Source of the DNA: Paraphysomonas bandaiensis
Lineage: Eukaryota > Chrysophyceae
Length of the DNA stretch: 64,000 nt
Direction: 5' to 3'
NCBI GenBank assembly: GCA_965644295.1
Contig: CBFFRP010000419.1
Location: 242,055-306,054 of the forward strand
The notes under the pieces were generated by a model. It saw only the letters and a program-made list of their open reading frames with translations, made no database searches and was not told the origin of the DNA. Below are positions 1 through 11,352 of this stretch, in pieces. Positions within the stretch are counted from its first letter, which is position 1; each line of letters opens with the position of its first letter. Position numbers and translations under genes: made by a program.

Positions 1-749
1 GATGTTACGGAATACAGTAGAGCGTTTGACCACCACACCACACAATAAGTATAAAGACTTCACACGTACCGAGTTTGAGTTTTCCCTTGCAACCCGGTTG
101 CGGACAAGGAGGTAGGGCGCCATTGATTTCTCCATCGACACATCTGCGCACCAGTTCCGTCTACCGATATATTAGACGTCATCTAGGAATATTTATGTCT
201 AACCTTGGTGCCAGTAATGTGCTGATTATTCCACCGCATGTAATCCTTCAACTCATCTAGTGTCTTAGCTTTATACTTGGCATACACGTTTTGCTCTGCC
301 TCACTCAAGTCATCAAGGGCATCGCCCTGGCCAAAGACCCCACGTGAGCAATGCACAATTAATACAAGATATCCCCACCCGTGCTTTCTTCGCTTCAGAA
401 CCTCCTCTACCTTCAGCTTTCCGCTTCAATGTATCTTGTGGTCTCATTATAGTCTCTCGCAGCAGATCCATCTGCTCATCACTAACCCCATCCATCTCAA
501 GATTATTAAAGAATTCTTCTGGATCAACCTTCTTTGGAATAGTAAAACAATTGACATGTACCCATGACGTCATGTTGATACTATCATCCGTTACTCGATG
601 TGTGCCTATTCTCAACTCATCTTTATTAATTTTCGATTTACACTAATAACAAAACCATTTAAATGTATTGCATATTCATGATGTTGAATACATACCTTTT
701 TGCATGTTGATCGACCGGATTTAGCAGGTTCTACGCTATATGTTGCCAT
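1..749 (-). CDS. zf-PARP / PADR1 domain protein (PARP1-like N-terminus), partial at left edge
   Basis: Reconstructed from four exons: 749-696, 642-379, 326-204 and 160-70; the rest lies beyond base 1. Exon 1 reads MATYSVEPAKSGRSTCKK. It joins at phase 0 to CKSKINKDELRIGTH, giving the CxxC and later W-V-H-V-N-C-F (H-x2-C) ligands of a PARP-type zinc finger, which binds DNA nicks and breaks. Exons 3-4 carry a PADR1 domain (QHITGTK then ELVRRCVDGEINGALPPC), the zinc-ribbon region that follows the zinc fingers in PARP1. All junctions are GT-AG with introns of 42-53 nt; one donor (GTGGGG) is weak. One zf-PARP directly followed by PADR1 is a protist-style arrangement. Whether WGR and the catalytic domain follow cannot be seen. 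Inference: a nuclear PARP1-family DNA-damage sensor. Family assignment is strong; the complete identity is not. Confidence 0.85.
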
Positions 750-859
750 GGCTTCTCTGTTGTAAAGTAGCTTCGTTTATAATGATGATCATAAGCAACC
801 ATTTGGCCTGAATGTAGAAACAATAATTTCAGTTAACTGAATAATCTTGCCTGTTAAAG

Positions 860-1030
860 ATACCGTTTCTCGAGAGAGAGAACAGCTTTTCTTCAACTCA
901 ACAACTGAAAGTACGTGGGAACCCTTTGAAGATAGCCCTTCTGGAGAGAATACGGTAAGCAATACATTATATTTCCATCTATCTGTACGTACATACACGA
1001 CAGGTTACGTACTTAACAGGCGTGTTGTAG
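860..1030 (+). other. Possible exons with the second half of a WW-like domain
   Basis: A short open stretch (about 860-954) reads SREREQLFFNSTTESTWEP, which resembles the second and third strands of a WW domain (aromatic pair, N, T, then W-E-P). It is preceded by a possible acceptor (ttaaag) and followed by a good GTAAGC donor at 955. An acceptor at 1002-1003 would add a nine-codon last exon ending in TAG at 1028-1030. I could not find an upstream exon supplying the first WW tryptophan or a start codon, so this may be a decayed or small gene. It is head to head with the zf-PARP gene. Confidence 0.25.
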
Positions 1031-1287
1031 TGGTTAAAATAAACACAGGCATGAACCACTTATCGCATGAGCCTCTACAGGCCCCATGAGATTAACTCCA
1101 TATCAATTATGTAATTATTAAAATTATATAATGATCTCCTCATATGAGACACCTGTACATTAATACCTAAAGGAATGAGCACTGTAGTGAGGTCAAAGGT
1201 GTTAAACAAGCTACGGTCTCGAATTGTCTCTGTGGATGCAGTAGATGAAGGTTTTTTATACCTGTTTTATTATTATTGTATAAATAT

Positions 1288-2664
1288 ATGGATATGACAG
1301 TGTCTCTTATTCGTATGATATCATCCAGCTATAGTGAATATCCCAATTCTGAACACAGTGGCTCACCTTCTTCGAACTGTGGGAGTGAGTCGGGTGAAGA
1401 AAGTAGACAACTTGCCTTCACTCCACCTCGCAGTCGGGGTAATTCGAAAGAAGAGTTTCAACTGGTCGAATATGATGTCATTCGCTGTATCTGTGCCTGG
1501 TGCGTATAATTGATTGCTAGTCACAATGTGTTGACCTTTACGTAGTATCGCCTTGCAAGTGCAAAAATCTGTTGAAGACAAGTATGTACCCTCTGTACAG
1601 TATGAATGCTTTAACAAACCGTACACCAATGCCATGGATATTGACCCCTCGGTACGATTGTTGCAGTTAATGGTTATGGCTTTAATATTTGCTGGTAGGA
1701 GTACTCATTGGAAGCTATCCAGTTTATCTTTACGATTATACACAAAGAGAGCCAGATGGAGTATGAGTGCATGATAATTACCCTAATCTACTTAGAACGA
1801 TTGGCACGTCTGACCAACAATGCATTCCGGGTCTGCGAATTGAATTGGCGGTACATACTATTTACCTGCATGATGCTGGCCAGCAAGATATGGGACGATT
1901 TTGCTATGATTAATGGCGAATATGCAACGATTTTTACAAATTTGAAGCTGTCTCTGATAAATCAATTAGAGCTTGAGGCACTGAAAATATTCAACTTCTC
2001 CCTTGCAGTTAGCAATGTCGAGTACACCAGTTACCACGCGAAGATACAGGATTTGGTCGCCGCAGCCAAAGTTAAGATGGTACATGATCGCCTTGCAGTA
2101 GATTATTTCATGGCATCTGATGAAGTTGAAGTGGAGAGTATTGATAGTTATAGTTGGCCCGCATCTGCAGAGTCTTCTGCTAAATTTCCAGGCACCTTGC
2201 ACAAAAATGAGAGTGCTAAAACCACCATGAGTAGCGAGGATATTTCCGAACAAAGCAGTTTTCAGGAACGACTTCATCGTTCTCATGCTGTTCAGCCATG
2301 TACTCGATCAAATATCCCTAGCTCATGTGAGAATGAGGATGATGAGAAGTTAGAGACCGATATGACAGTTGTTCAACGCAGTGCTGCATCTGATAGCTGT
2401 CTCCTTAACCTAAAGCCGAAAAATACTGCCGCTACTGTTAATATGTGCAAAGTTGCGTCTGTCCGGAGGACACTGGAGGGAATGTTACACGCATGTCGTA
2501 AATCTTTCTCTCTTTTGCCGAAGGATTCTGCTAAAGTCCATCCCGGCAATTTACCAGTAAACAGAACTGGTTGTAGAATCTGTTTAAACCGTGAACGGAC
2601 AAGTTGTGAGTGTGATACCGAGCGCCCTTCCCTAAAGAGCATGACCATAAGTGTATATCACTAG
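1288..2664 (+). CDS. Cyclin Y-like protein (three exons)
   Basis: Exons 1288-1499, 1546-1651 and 1699-2664 (introns 46 and 47 nt, GT-AG) give 427 residues. The cyclin box lies at about residues 107-205. It contains ECMIITLIYLERL, then CELNWRYILFTCMMLASKIW, DDFAMIN and LELEALKIFNFSL, the pattern of the cyclin Y/PHO80-like group (which in animals activates CDK14/16-type kinases at membranes). Residues before the box are serine-rich; the tail after about 230 is low-complexity with several cysteines near the end. The ATG at 1288 is the first in frame. A second cyclin of the same group lies 5.3 kb downstream on the same strand. The family call rests on the box alone; the kinase partner is unknown. 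Confidence 0.85.
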
Positions 2665-4394
2665 ATACCCTCCCCATACCAACCTATAGAAGATTTTATT
2701 TATGCGGACGCGTTTCAACGATTATTGCTTTGTTTTCTGAGGCATATGTCAATGTGTCAGGAGTGTACCTTAACCTGGGCAAATATTGATCAATTTCTAC
2801 TGTGTAGACAAAGTGTGACATTGGCATGTGTCAATTTGAAGATGATAATATTTTATTGGCGATGATGGACAGTGCTTTCTTATAATGATGATAGACCCCT
2901 TAATATTCTATATTAATCCGTCATATGGTGTCATTCATTGCTGCGTACAAACGTATCACGTATTGCTTATATATATATATATACATTGTATGTACCATAT
3001 TTGAATTATTATATTTATATTTATATTAGAAAAATGTTTTTTTTCGCTGCTTTATTATTAGCTTGCTGTACGAAATATTCCGTGTTAACTAATACATATT
3101 GTGTAAAGTTGTTATGTAGATGTCGTGAGTTCGTTTACTTTTTACATGGCCAGCTCGAGAAGCTGTGATAGCGCGGGGGTTTGTCGGCCACTATAGTACA
3201 TAAGCGTGAAAAAATGTAGTTGCATGGGGCTTTTGTTGACATTCAATCCCTGTTGGCGCAACTGACTCCAGCGCTGTGTGTATGATACTAAGCATACATT
3301 CGTGGTAAGCACGATGTGACCCTAACCATTAATTTTTTCAGTGCGTACATTAGGAAATATTATTCACCATAGACAATTTGGTTGAAAATTTATTACCAAA
3401 ACTGGTGGAATAACCTAGTCACTTAGTCACTATAGTCAAAGTAATAAATGACTCTATCTAGTAAATTTTTTGTATTAAACGTAGTCGTTCTTCTTTCCAT
3501 TGATTATACACTGTGACTGTCTAAGATACCAGCTCACAGCTCACACCACGCAACGTATGAACGATAGCTATATATATAGTGAGTGCTATTGGGAAGAGAG
3601 GTTGATAAAGCTGTCGATATAACACACTCTATGATCTGCAGGACATCTCTAGATATTTATTTGCTATATAACAGCGCTTATCTTCCTTCACCACTTCTTT
3701 TCTGAATATACACTTTATTGCAGGCTATGTAAAACACATTTATAGCTCTCTACATAACTTAATTATATATCCGTAGGGGACATTGATGCGAAGCACATGT
3801 TGAGCTCCACCAAGCTTGGCTAGCCTACAATGCAGCGAGGACCATCATAAACGATGAACCCGCCAATGTCATGGCCCTCAAGAGATTGTGGAACGGCACC
3901 GGACTTGGTCAACGAGAAGCTATCCAATTATCAATAATATGGGAATGCGAAGATGAAATGTGATTTTATTGCATGATGTTGTGCACAATAATATCTTTAT
4001 AGGAATTAAAATATGTTTTCTTTATAATAGTAGGATGATGAATATATATATATATATATAAGATACGACGGACTAGCTCAGAGTGTCAACACAGCGCAGC
4101 GTTTGATTGATGATGATAGCAGCTGGTGGAAGCGAGCACACCTTAGCATGAGCAAACTCGATACAGCAGCATGAAGCACTTGTGTGTCAGAACTATAAGT
4201 TTGAAAGAATATTTAGTAGAGCTAAAATTGTTATGACTCCTCGGCCTGATAACAACTTATGTTTTTACGTGCTGCTCCGTTTGTATATAGCTAGCTATAA
4301 TATACGTACGTAGATTAATTGCAATTTCAATTGAAGTAATTGAAATTTGGGACAACAAGTAATAACTGCAATTTTAATTGACTACAACCTGCGC
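2665..4394. other. AT-rich intergenic region, no gene recognised
   Basis: The stretch after the first cyclin gene has stops in all frames at short spacing, several runs of TA repeats (for example about 2970-2985 and 4043-4060), and no convincing exon. The only longer open stretch (about 2938-3168) is AT-driven and has no recognisable domain. Confidence 0.5.
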
Positions 4395-4590
4395 CAATTA
4401 AGTGACTACGCATCCGGGCTAGTTCACCTTAAGAGGACAGAGAGCTAAAGTTGTTGCACCTTGGTGCTTACGTAACGCCAACGAGTATGATATTATCATA
4501 GTAAATGACTTGTCAGTTAAATTGTTTTGCTACATTAGTTCTGACTCTTACACCTATTTTTCTAATAATAAGACAATCGCTATGTTGCAA
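4395..4590 (+). repeat. Dispersed repeat R1, diverged partial copy
   Basis: It contains the R1 landmarks GCATCCGGG, GTTCACCTTAAG and the GCACCTTGGTGC hairpin, followed by TGCTACATTAGTTCTGAC, which also ends the R1 copy near 45.96 kb and (inverted) the copy near 63.7 kb. No coding content. Confidence 0.65.
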
Positions 4591-4920
4591 AGCTATAGCT
4601 ACAGCCACAAGTTGATAATAAGCGGTAGTGTTATTATTAGTTTTGTTTTATCAGGAGATATTTGTGATAGTAATGACTACTTGCATTATAATTTGTCAAG
4701 TATCACAGACTACAAAATACTGTGTGTAGCATTATACATTATAATAATGTTATTATGATGTATATATTGAATTTATAATTGTATGCGTCGTTTAATTCTT
4801 ACGGTAGCCCTCTACCATTTCACAACCCCAAATTCAAATAATTTCAGTATACTTTTCTGGTAGGGGTACACTTGTTGTGTGTAGCAATTATTGAAATTTG
4901 TTTTTGAGTTTTAGTATAAA

Positions 4921-5327
4921 GTCGAGGTAATACCAAAACCTGGTAAAGCGATTTCACCAGGTTTCATATCTAAGTATTGAGTTATTATTTTACTGTAATT
5001 TGTAGCTGAGAGGTTAAAGATAAAGAAAAAGTTGCAATTATAGTTGTTATTAGCAATTATTATTGCGTTACAAGTTGGCCCTGCCACGACTTGTGTTTTG
5101 TAATATCATATTCTCATATAGCTGCATTTGCCTCTTGAGATTGCAAACGCTCCAACCGAATAGCCTGGCTTTGGATACAATGCATACGCATAAAGCTATC
5201 TTCACCACTACTACTACTTACAGTAGTAGTATTAGTACTTATTGTGCATAGTTATACCCTTTTCCGACCATCACCAAAAATTTCACCAGGTTTTACATCA
5301 AAACCCAGGTTTTGGTATTACCTCGAC
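4921..5327. mobile_element. MITE, copy 1 (non-autonomous DNA element with GTCGAGG termini)
   Basis: Perfect terminal inverted repeats begin GTCGAGGTAATACCAAAACC on both ends; a second CACCAGGTTT motif sits just inside each. The element is 407 bp with no ORF of note. A second copy at 28485-28863 shares the ends and much of the interior (for example ATCTAAGTAT, TAGCTGAGAGGTTAAAGAT and CCCTTTTCCGACCATCACC). Target-site duplication is not clear, so the superfamily is not assigned. Confidence 0.85.
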
Positions 5328-6549
5328 TATTAGTACAAGTTATTGCTATTCCGTAAATGTACATGGATACTATTAAATACTTTGATTTCATTTGTTTTAT
5401 TAATAATGTTAATCAGGTAACATCTATTTTCTCTTACAGGAGCAAACTACAAAGAGCTATACATTTTATTATATAATATATATTACGTTTTTACAACAAT
5501 ATTATGTTGTCATGAGGATAAGCTTCAGGGATATATATGGAGTTTCGTCCCTCCTGTCCAAATATTATAAAACTTTGGCTATTCGTCCTCGTTTCGAAAC
5601 TTTAAGGACGATATAACTTCCTTATCCCTTCGTCAATGCTTAAGTAATTTTTTTCAGTTTTATTCTAAAAAATAAAATCTTCGTCAGTTTGAACTTTTAC
5701 AATAGCGTCATTATCGATATTATATATATATATAGGTTGTTTTCTAAATACAAATGTCAATATATTAAAGCGAAGTTTTGAATTGCTGATATTATGTTGG
5801 TAACTTGTAGCTTGTAGGTCATGTCGTGGCATATAGTGATGGAGGATGTCTCAGGCCTAATATAACATATAACTCACTCTTATGTCGCCCTTTTTGAACT
5901 CTCGCAGAATAGAACTTTCCTCCCATCAATGCCTACACATCACAGCCCCACAATACTACTCGGACACGATATATCACACCGGCGCTCCCATAACATGTCA
6001 CCCCACCTTGGCCTCCGTTGGACACTCTGGGAGTCGGCTGCGGACACACATGCAACTTGGTGGAGGAGGAAAGAACCCTCAGATTGAAACAGTAAGAATA
6101 ACGACTACGTACTATTGCGATTTCAGTGTCACGTCCATCTTTGAAAAATACTGCATTCGTATTGAATAGCATAAATAATATGTAATATTGACAAGAGATC
6201 AATTATATTAAGTTATAAACAACTGATAATAAGCTAATAAGTATTGACTGAATAGTAGAGTAATTAATTGAAAGTACCGAGTAGAATATTTTACAATATA
6301 GTGCCATAATACTTTCTACGCATAATAAATGTTTATTCGCCCTAATGATCTACAATACAATATATATATCGTTAAACATGTAGTATTCATACCAATTCTC
6401 GGTTTTGTCGAGCTTTATATGCAGAAGCAATACTACAACCAAACCTCGTATATTAACAAGTAACGAATGCTTAATAAGTATATTATCTTTCACGCAAATA
6501 ATATATCATTCATTTCTATTAAACTATATACACTACAAATAAACTCACT
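5328..6549. other. Intergenic region with a possible short exon at 5882-6090
   Basis: Mostly AT-rich. A stretch of distinctly higher GC (5882-6090) is open from an ATG at 5882 and ends at a GTAAGA donor at 6091, followed by an acceptor at about 6125 and a stop soon after. The roughly 75-residue product has no recognisable domain; the opposite strand is also open here. This could be a small gene or a relic exon. From about 5510 to 5650 there is a GGATAAGC...CTTATCC inverted-repeat relic related to the hairpin near 35.6 kb. Confidence 0.25.
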
Positions 6550-7239
6550 TTAAGCAGGTAGTTCATTTTCTGGTTGCTCTTTATTATACTTGTTGCGATA
6601 GTGATCTCTTAAGTTGTCATACTTCTCGTATATAACCACCCTCTTCACATCGTGCTCATCGTCCATTAGGCGCACTTGCTCGTCCATAAGAGTAGAAAAG
6701 TCTGTATCAACTTTTCTTAGCGACTCATATAAGGGCCATGTCACGCAGAATCGTACTATTGACGTCATTGAAACAAAAAATGCGCCATAAATGACAACAA
6801 AGTACCAACGTTTCAGTGTTGTCACAACGTTGCTAGACAAGTCGTCAGTATCGTCCAAGTAATCCAGAAAACGTTGTTGTCTAATAAGCAATCCTATAGC
6901 TATACCAAGTCCGGCAAGAGACATGACCACAGCCACATAACCAGATGGAATAATAGCACAGCGACAGCTCGACATCGAAATTGCAGCAAAGCTAAGAAAC
7001 GAAACGACGAGCAAAAGAGATCCTAGTGTTATAGCTGCCCAGCCAATCCACGTTGTTTCTGTCTTCTCTGGGTGGTTACCAATCTCAATTTTTAAAAATA
7101 TACCGAATATCAGTAATACACATCCAATACTGAAATCAACTACATTAAGAGCCATTATGCCAAACTTACCCACACAATTAGAGCATTTATCACAGCATGA
7201 TAATGTGGACATTTTCTTGTATGTCTTTAGCTTCGTCAT
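6550..7239 (-). CDS. Tetraspanin-like four-transmembrane protein
   Basis: Single exon of 229 residues, starting at the ATG at 7239 and ending with TAA at 6550. A cysteine-rich start (STLSCCDKCSNCVGKFG) is followed by four hydrophobic segments: about residues 30-50 (NVVDFSIGCVLLIFGIFLKI), 65-90, 100-120 and 150-175. The C-terminal tail is charged and cytosolic-looking (EKYDNLRDHYRNKYNKEQ). The layout of short first loop, paired TM2-TM3 and longer loop before TM4 is tetraspanin-like, but the large-loop CCG motif is not present, so assignment to the family proper is uncertain. The frame stays open upstream through a CATA microsatellite; I chose the ATG inside 7240 because the upstream part is only microsatellite translation. 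A start within the repeat cannot be excluded. Confidence 0.65.
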   Translation of the reverse strand: MTKLKTYKKMSTLSCCDKCSNCVGKFGIMALNVVDFSIGCVLLIFGIFLKIEIGNHPEKTETTWIGWAAITLGSLLLVVSFLSFAAISMSSCRCAIIPSGYVAVVMSLAGLGIAIGLLIRQQRFLDYLDDTDDLSSNVVTTLKRWYFVVIYGAFFVSMTSIVRFCVTWPLYESLRKVDTDFSTLMDEQVRLMDDEHDVKRVVIYEKYDNLRDHYRNKYNKEQPENELPA

Positions 7240-7294
7240 GGCTTCAGTGCTGAGTAATGTCTGTTCAAGATGATGAGGATTGAATAGTAGTAGC

Positions 7295-7551
7295 ATGTAT
7301 GTATGTATGTATGTATGTATGTATGTATGTATGTGTGTATGTATGTATGTATGTATGTATGTATGTATGTATGTATGTATGTATGTATGTATGTATGTAT
7401 GTATGTATGTATGTATGTATGTATGTATGTATGTATGTATGTATGTATGTATGTATGCATGTATGTATGTATGTATGTATGTATGTATGTATGTATGTAT
7501 GTATGTATGTATGTATGTATGTATGTATGTATGTATGTATGTATGTATGTA
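7295..7551. repeat. ATGT/CATA tetranucleotide microsatellite, about 64 units
   Basis: Nearly perfect (ATGT)n over about 257 bp with two interruptions (GTGT near 7333 and GCAT near 7457). It sits about 55 bp upstream of the tetraspanin-like start codon. Because 4 is not a multiple of 3, all three frames on both strands are open, giving spurious long translations (YIHT and MYVC repeats). Confidence 0.98.
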
Positions 7552-7985
7552 GGCAGGTACAATTGCTATCTTTTTTAGGTGTATTTTTTTGCCAATCAAA
7601 CACAGTTTACTCAAGAAAAGGGGTAGTATTTGCTTGGTATTTTAGAAATCGTCGTAATCTCGAGTAGTGGGACGCGAACATCTCTGCTGTCCGTCACAGC
7701 ATCTAGCACGTGAGGTAAACTGAAAGTATAGTTTTATAGCTATCGCTTGTATATCTGAAGAACGACCAGCCAGTGCGCCGAAGATAGACATTAACATATT
7801 TGTATATATCCATAATATTGCTACTCATATAGCTATAATTCATCTGCAAGGAGTGTATTGTATTAGGTCATCCTTCGCTACCCCTTGTGTGAATGGATGG
7901 TTAATCTACTGTTAAACCACTAGATCTATAAAAGCAGTTCTGCTGAGTTGTTTTTCCGTATATAGACTGTTGATTCTGAAGTGAT

Positions 7986-9014
7986 ATGGCGCGTGTGTGG
8001 TCTGATGCTAAGATCATTCGACAAATGTCGACGGATGATATGGACGATGACTATATGTGCGTTAACCCTAGTAGACACGTCGTAGACAGTGATTTTGATG
8101 TATTTCCTGAAGAAGATGACGAAGAAGACCACATTCAAGAGAAGTTTGGAATATTTCCGTTTGAAAGAGGTGAAAGTAGTACAGATGTAGATGAAGTGTC
8201 GGATAGGGCATGGTCTCCACCTGGGCTAGAAAATATCCCTTCACGTCGACGATATGTAAAAAAACATTCGTTTGAACCGATCGAGGCAGATGTAATGGAG
8301 TGTTTATGTTCCGAGATCCAGTCTCTCGTTGCCCCTATCCCTGATGTTCTTGATACGTCATTCGAAGTCCTGAATGTAGCTAATTCAATGGAAGATACAG
8401 GCAACCTATCTCTGTCACATCCTACTTTAGAAGATGTCCTGACTCTTTTTCAAGTTCTGTACAACACGTGTGAGCTAGAGTATGAGCTGGCATTAATAGT
8501 TGTTGTTTATCTCCGTAGAATATCTGGAAAGGGCGGGGGTATACCCTGTTCAGGACTAAGATTTCATGATTTAAACTGGAGAGGAGTACTGACATCGTCA
8601 GTGATACTGACATCAAAAGTGTGGGACGATTTTGCAGTTTTAAATTCTCACGTGGCTGCACAGCTGCCTTGTACAAACATTCAGAAAATTAATGATATGG
8701 AAATCTTACTAGCAACTTCCCTGGGGTTTGACCTGCATATTTCTGAGCTGGAACTTCAAAATTGTCACTCAACTATCAAATCTGCTGTTCAGAATAGGCG
8801 AGAGAATATTGGAGTATCGCCCCTTACATCACCTAGAATTGGCTCAACTATGGAGAGTACGCATTCTTGTCTAGCTCCGGCAAGACGGTTTAGTAAGTCG
8901 TGGTCGTGGAAACGCAGTAATAAGGTCGCGGTAGATGTTGCGGACGGCAGTGAGAAGGATGAGCTCTTGAATGGCGAATCTAGTCTTAAACCAAAGCCTC
9001 AAGCGAGTAAATAA
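7986..9014 (+). CDS. Cyclin Y-like protein, intronless paralogue
   Basis: Single open frame of 342 residues. The N-terminal 120 residues are acidic (FPEEDDEEDHIQEKF). The cyclin box spans about residues 150-260: LEYELALIVVVYLRRI, LRFHDLNWRGVLTSSVILTS, KVWDDFAVLNS and MEILLATSLGFDL. This matches the box of the cyclin at 1.3-2.7 kb (ASKIWDDFAMIN against TSKVWDDFAVLN), including the NW and WDD landmarks of the cyclin Y group. A glycine-containing insert (SGKGGGIPCSG) is present before the NW motif. The first gene has introns at two places and this one has none, which fits duplication by retroposition or intron loss. The C-terminus is basic. A CDK partner is inferred only from the family. Confidence 0.85.
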   Translation: MARVWSDAKIIRQMSTDDMDDDYMCVNPSRHVVDSDFDVFPEEDDEEDHIQEKFGIFPFERGESSTDVDEVSDRAWSPPGLENIPSRRRYVKKHSFEPIEADVMECLCSEIQSLVAPIPDVLDTSFEVLNVANSMEDTGNLSLSHPTLEDVLTLFQVLYNTCELEYELALIVVVYLRRISGKGGGIPCSGLRFHDLNWRGVLTSSVILTSKVWDDFAVLNSHVAAQLPCTNIQKINDMEILLATSLGFDLHISELELQNCHSTIKSAVQNRRENIGVSPLTSPRIGSTMESTHSCLAPARRFSKSWSWKRSNKVAVDVADGSEKDELLNGESSLKPKPQASK

Positions 9015-9963
9015 CAGCATGAAACCAAGACATCGTGATACGTTTTCGTGTACATATACAAATGCTATGACCATGTGACTTCGAAGTGCAATAGTAGAAG
9101 AAAAAGCATGAATTGGGGCGAACTATGTACCGAGGGAATGTACATAACCATCATATATCTCTATTTCAAATGAAAAGATACAGATAAGTGTACGCATAGA
9201 TATAAATTGATAAGAGTAGCAGCAAGTGAAATAATTACGTCAACCATAGATTTATTGAAATCGATACTAACCTAAGATTTTCTTAAAACTTCTCCAGCTA
9301 ACTCTTTTGCAGAAGTCTTTAGTCTTATAGTCGAGTATTAAGCTTGTAAACTAGTATCAGCTTTTTACTGAATGACACAGTAGGTTCATACAATACGTAT
9401 AGCAGTTCTATTAAATATTAAGTAATTGCAAAAGCAGTGTAGAATTTGAAGTTCTATCACTGGAGGAATTACTATGGATTAATATTGAGGTACAAAATTC
9501 TTGACGCATTAAAGAAACAATGCATAACGTAAAATGAGCTCTAACTATTCTCAAAGTAAATCTATAGCGACAAAAAAACTAATAATTCTAGATGTATGTG
9601 TAGCTTGTATGATGAGATAATAGAACAGTATGGTGTAAAAATATCACCATGGAAATGGACACCAGTTATATTCACCCTTGTGTCGGGGTGTTATTACGAC
9701 TGTGTTGTTATCCAAAGTAATTATGTGAACAAGTTTCCGTTTTATAACATTATGTATGACGAGTGCACTTCAAGTCGCTTGTGCATATCAGAAGTAAGAA
9801 GGAGGGTGTAGTTGGAGTTGTTCCCGTGCCTCATTCTAATCTGTTTGATACTGAACTCTAGCCAGTCTTTCTTATGCGGTGTTCAAGTATTCCGCTTGTT
9901 GTACTTTATAATTGTTTCAGTTGTCTTTTATACTATATATATATGGTCCATAATTCTCACAGT
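9015..9963. other. AT-rich intergenic region
   Basis: Only short open frames with no recognisable domain and no convincing splice chain; nothing further seen. Confidence 0.5.
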
Positions 9964-10412
9964 AGTGAATGTCTTATTATTGGCAATATATAGGCGTTAA
10001 AGAGTCAGTGCTTAACTATATGATATTCTACTCTAGTTAACGCTACGAAAGCACCAATGTGCACTCACTTTCGCACTATCACTCAAAGCAAAAGCAATAA
10101 GCAAGCGGAGTGTTGATATATACCTGACATCTGCTGACTTCAGGATTTTGAGTCCTTAAGGTGATATTCCCGGATGCTTGACTATGTACCAGAGTGACGA
10201 GCACTATCAATCACTCTACACAAGTGACACTAATTAGTGTCTCTTGTACCACACAAGCATTAGGCTATGAGCGTGGGCTGAAAATTATCTGCTGACGATA
10301 TAATAATATGCTGGTCATCATGTTAGTTTCCCTGAGAAATATATCCGCCGGTACTTATCCTCCAGTAGAACATCACGAAAAGGTGCGAGTCCGACACTTT
10401 GTTGAGGGATAA
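9964..10412 (-). repeat. Dispersed repeat R1, near full-length copy
   Basis: Read on the plus strand it runs TTATTATTGGCAATATATAGG, TTAACGCTACG, a GCACC...GGTGC-type hairpin relic, CCGGATGCTTGACT, TGTACCACACAAGCATTAGG, then GAAATATATCCGCCGGTACT and CGAAAAGGTGCGAGTCCGAC. This order is shared with copies near 17.7, 31.3, 39-40, 45 and 47.5 kb. It is about 450 bp and non-coding. Confidence 0.8.
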
Positions 10413-10863
10413 TTCTCTCAAGTAGAATTTTGTTTAAGCTGTTTGATTTATAAGAGTGATTAAACCGAAAGTTTATAAAGCGATGAAACCGTTATAATAA
10501 TATGTTATATATATGTAAATAATAAAGTTTTGAATATGGCCTGCGGCACACGTACTGCCCCATTCCGACAGTGTGTGGCCATATAATATATAGTGTAGGC
10601 TATGAGACATACTGATTATAATTTTACTAACTGTTTACTGTGTGAGTTTAATTTCAGTTTTTTAAGTATTTTCACTTTTCACAAACCTATGTCAGATGCT
10701 TATGTACACGCAGCCAGTTGTCCATGAGTGACGATCTCTAATTTTCTCCGAAATTTTACATTCACTGTGAATTATAATATTATATAATATGTCTATATAA
10801 TATATAGGCTTTTTCAGTTCCATTCGTTCAGATATTAATGACCTCGTCGATTAGACCAATATA

Positions 10864-11124
10864 GTGATGTGTTGGTCATATTGTCCAGATATTCATTCCT
10901 CACAACAACCTCAACTTACAAAACCTAAGAAAAAACACACACACATAACACTCTCTGAGTTCTTCCTGTATCATCCCCACCCTGGAAATAAGCTCCCTGA
11001 GAATCCAGCAGAATCTCAAATGTGTACTATCATTCAATATGGCAAGGAATTCGCTTCTTGTGAAGTGTGTTAGACCGGAAATATAATCTCAGATTTAGAG
11101 CAGAAGGTGCATCACTTGACAACT
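10864..11124. other. Intergenic stretch, one short unrecognised open frame
   Basis: A 69-codon frame (10864-11073) on the plus strand has no recognised domain and no splice context. It may be non-coding. Confidence 0.2.
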
Positions 11125-11352
11125 ACGGGTATGTATGTTTTTTGTAGGGTGTTATAGGTATGTACATGTCTTGTAGGGTGATATATATAGTTATATCTAA
11201 GACTCGAAGGGTACGATGGGTACATGTTTGCCTCGAAGGGGCGGCGTTTTGGTTATATATATCTTGCAGGGTGTTATAGTTATGTATGACTTGTAGGGTG
11301 TTATGATGGTTATGTCTTGTAGGGTGTTATGGGTATGTATGTATTTCTTGTA
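11125..11352 (+). repeat. Degenerate minisatellite, unit about 25 bp
   Basis: About seven imperfect units around CTTGTAGGGTGTTATGGGTA. The same unit (GGGTGTTATGGGTATGTATG) reappears at 12367-12386, on the far side of the LINE fragment, so the LINE fragment interrupts the array. Confidence 0.8.

Noticed and set aside
1276-1287. An upstream TTG start for the first cyclin
   Set aside because: The first ATG in the frame is at 1288; nothing supports a non-ATG start.
4395-5327. CRISPR-like or bacterial features in the repeat-rich region
   Set aside because: The repeats are dispersed mobile elements, with no regular spacer pattern, in a eukaryotic spliced context.
7280-7667. Long plus- and minus-strand frames translating as YIHT or MYVC repeats
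   Set aside because: They are translations of the ATGT microsatellite, open in every frame because the unit is four bases.
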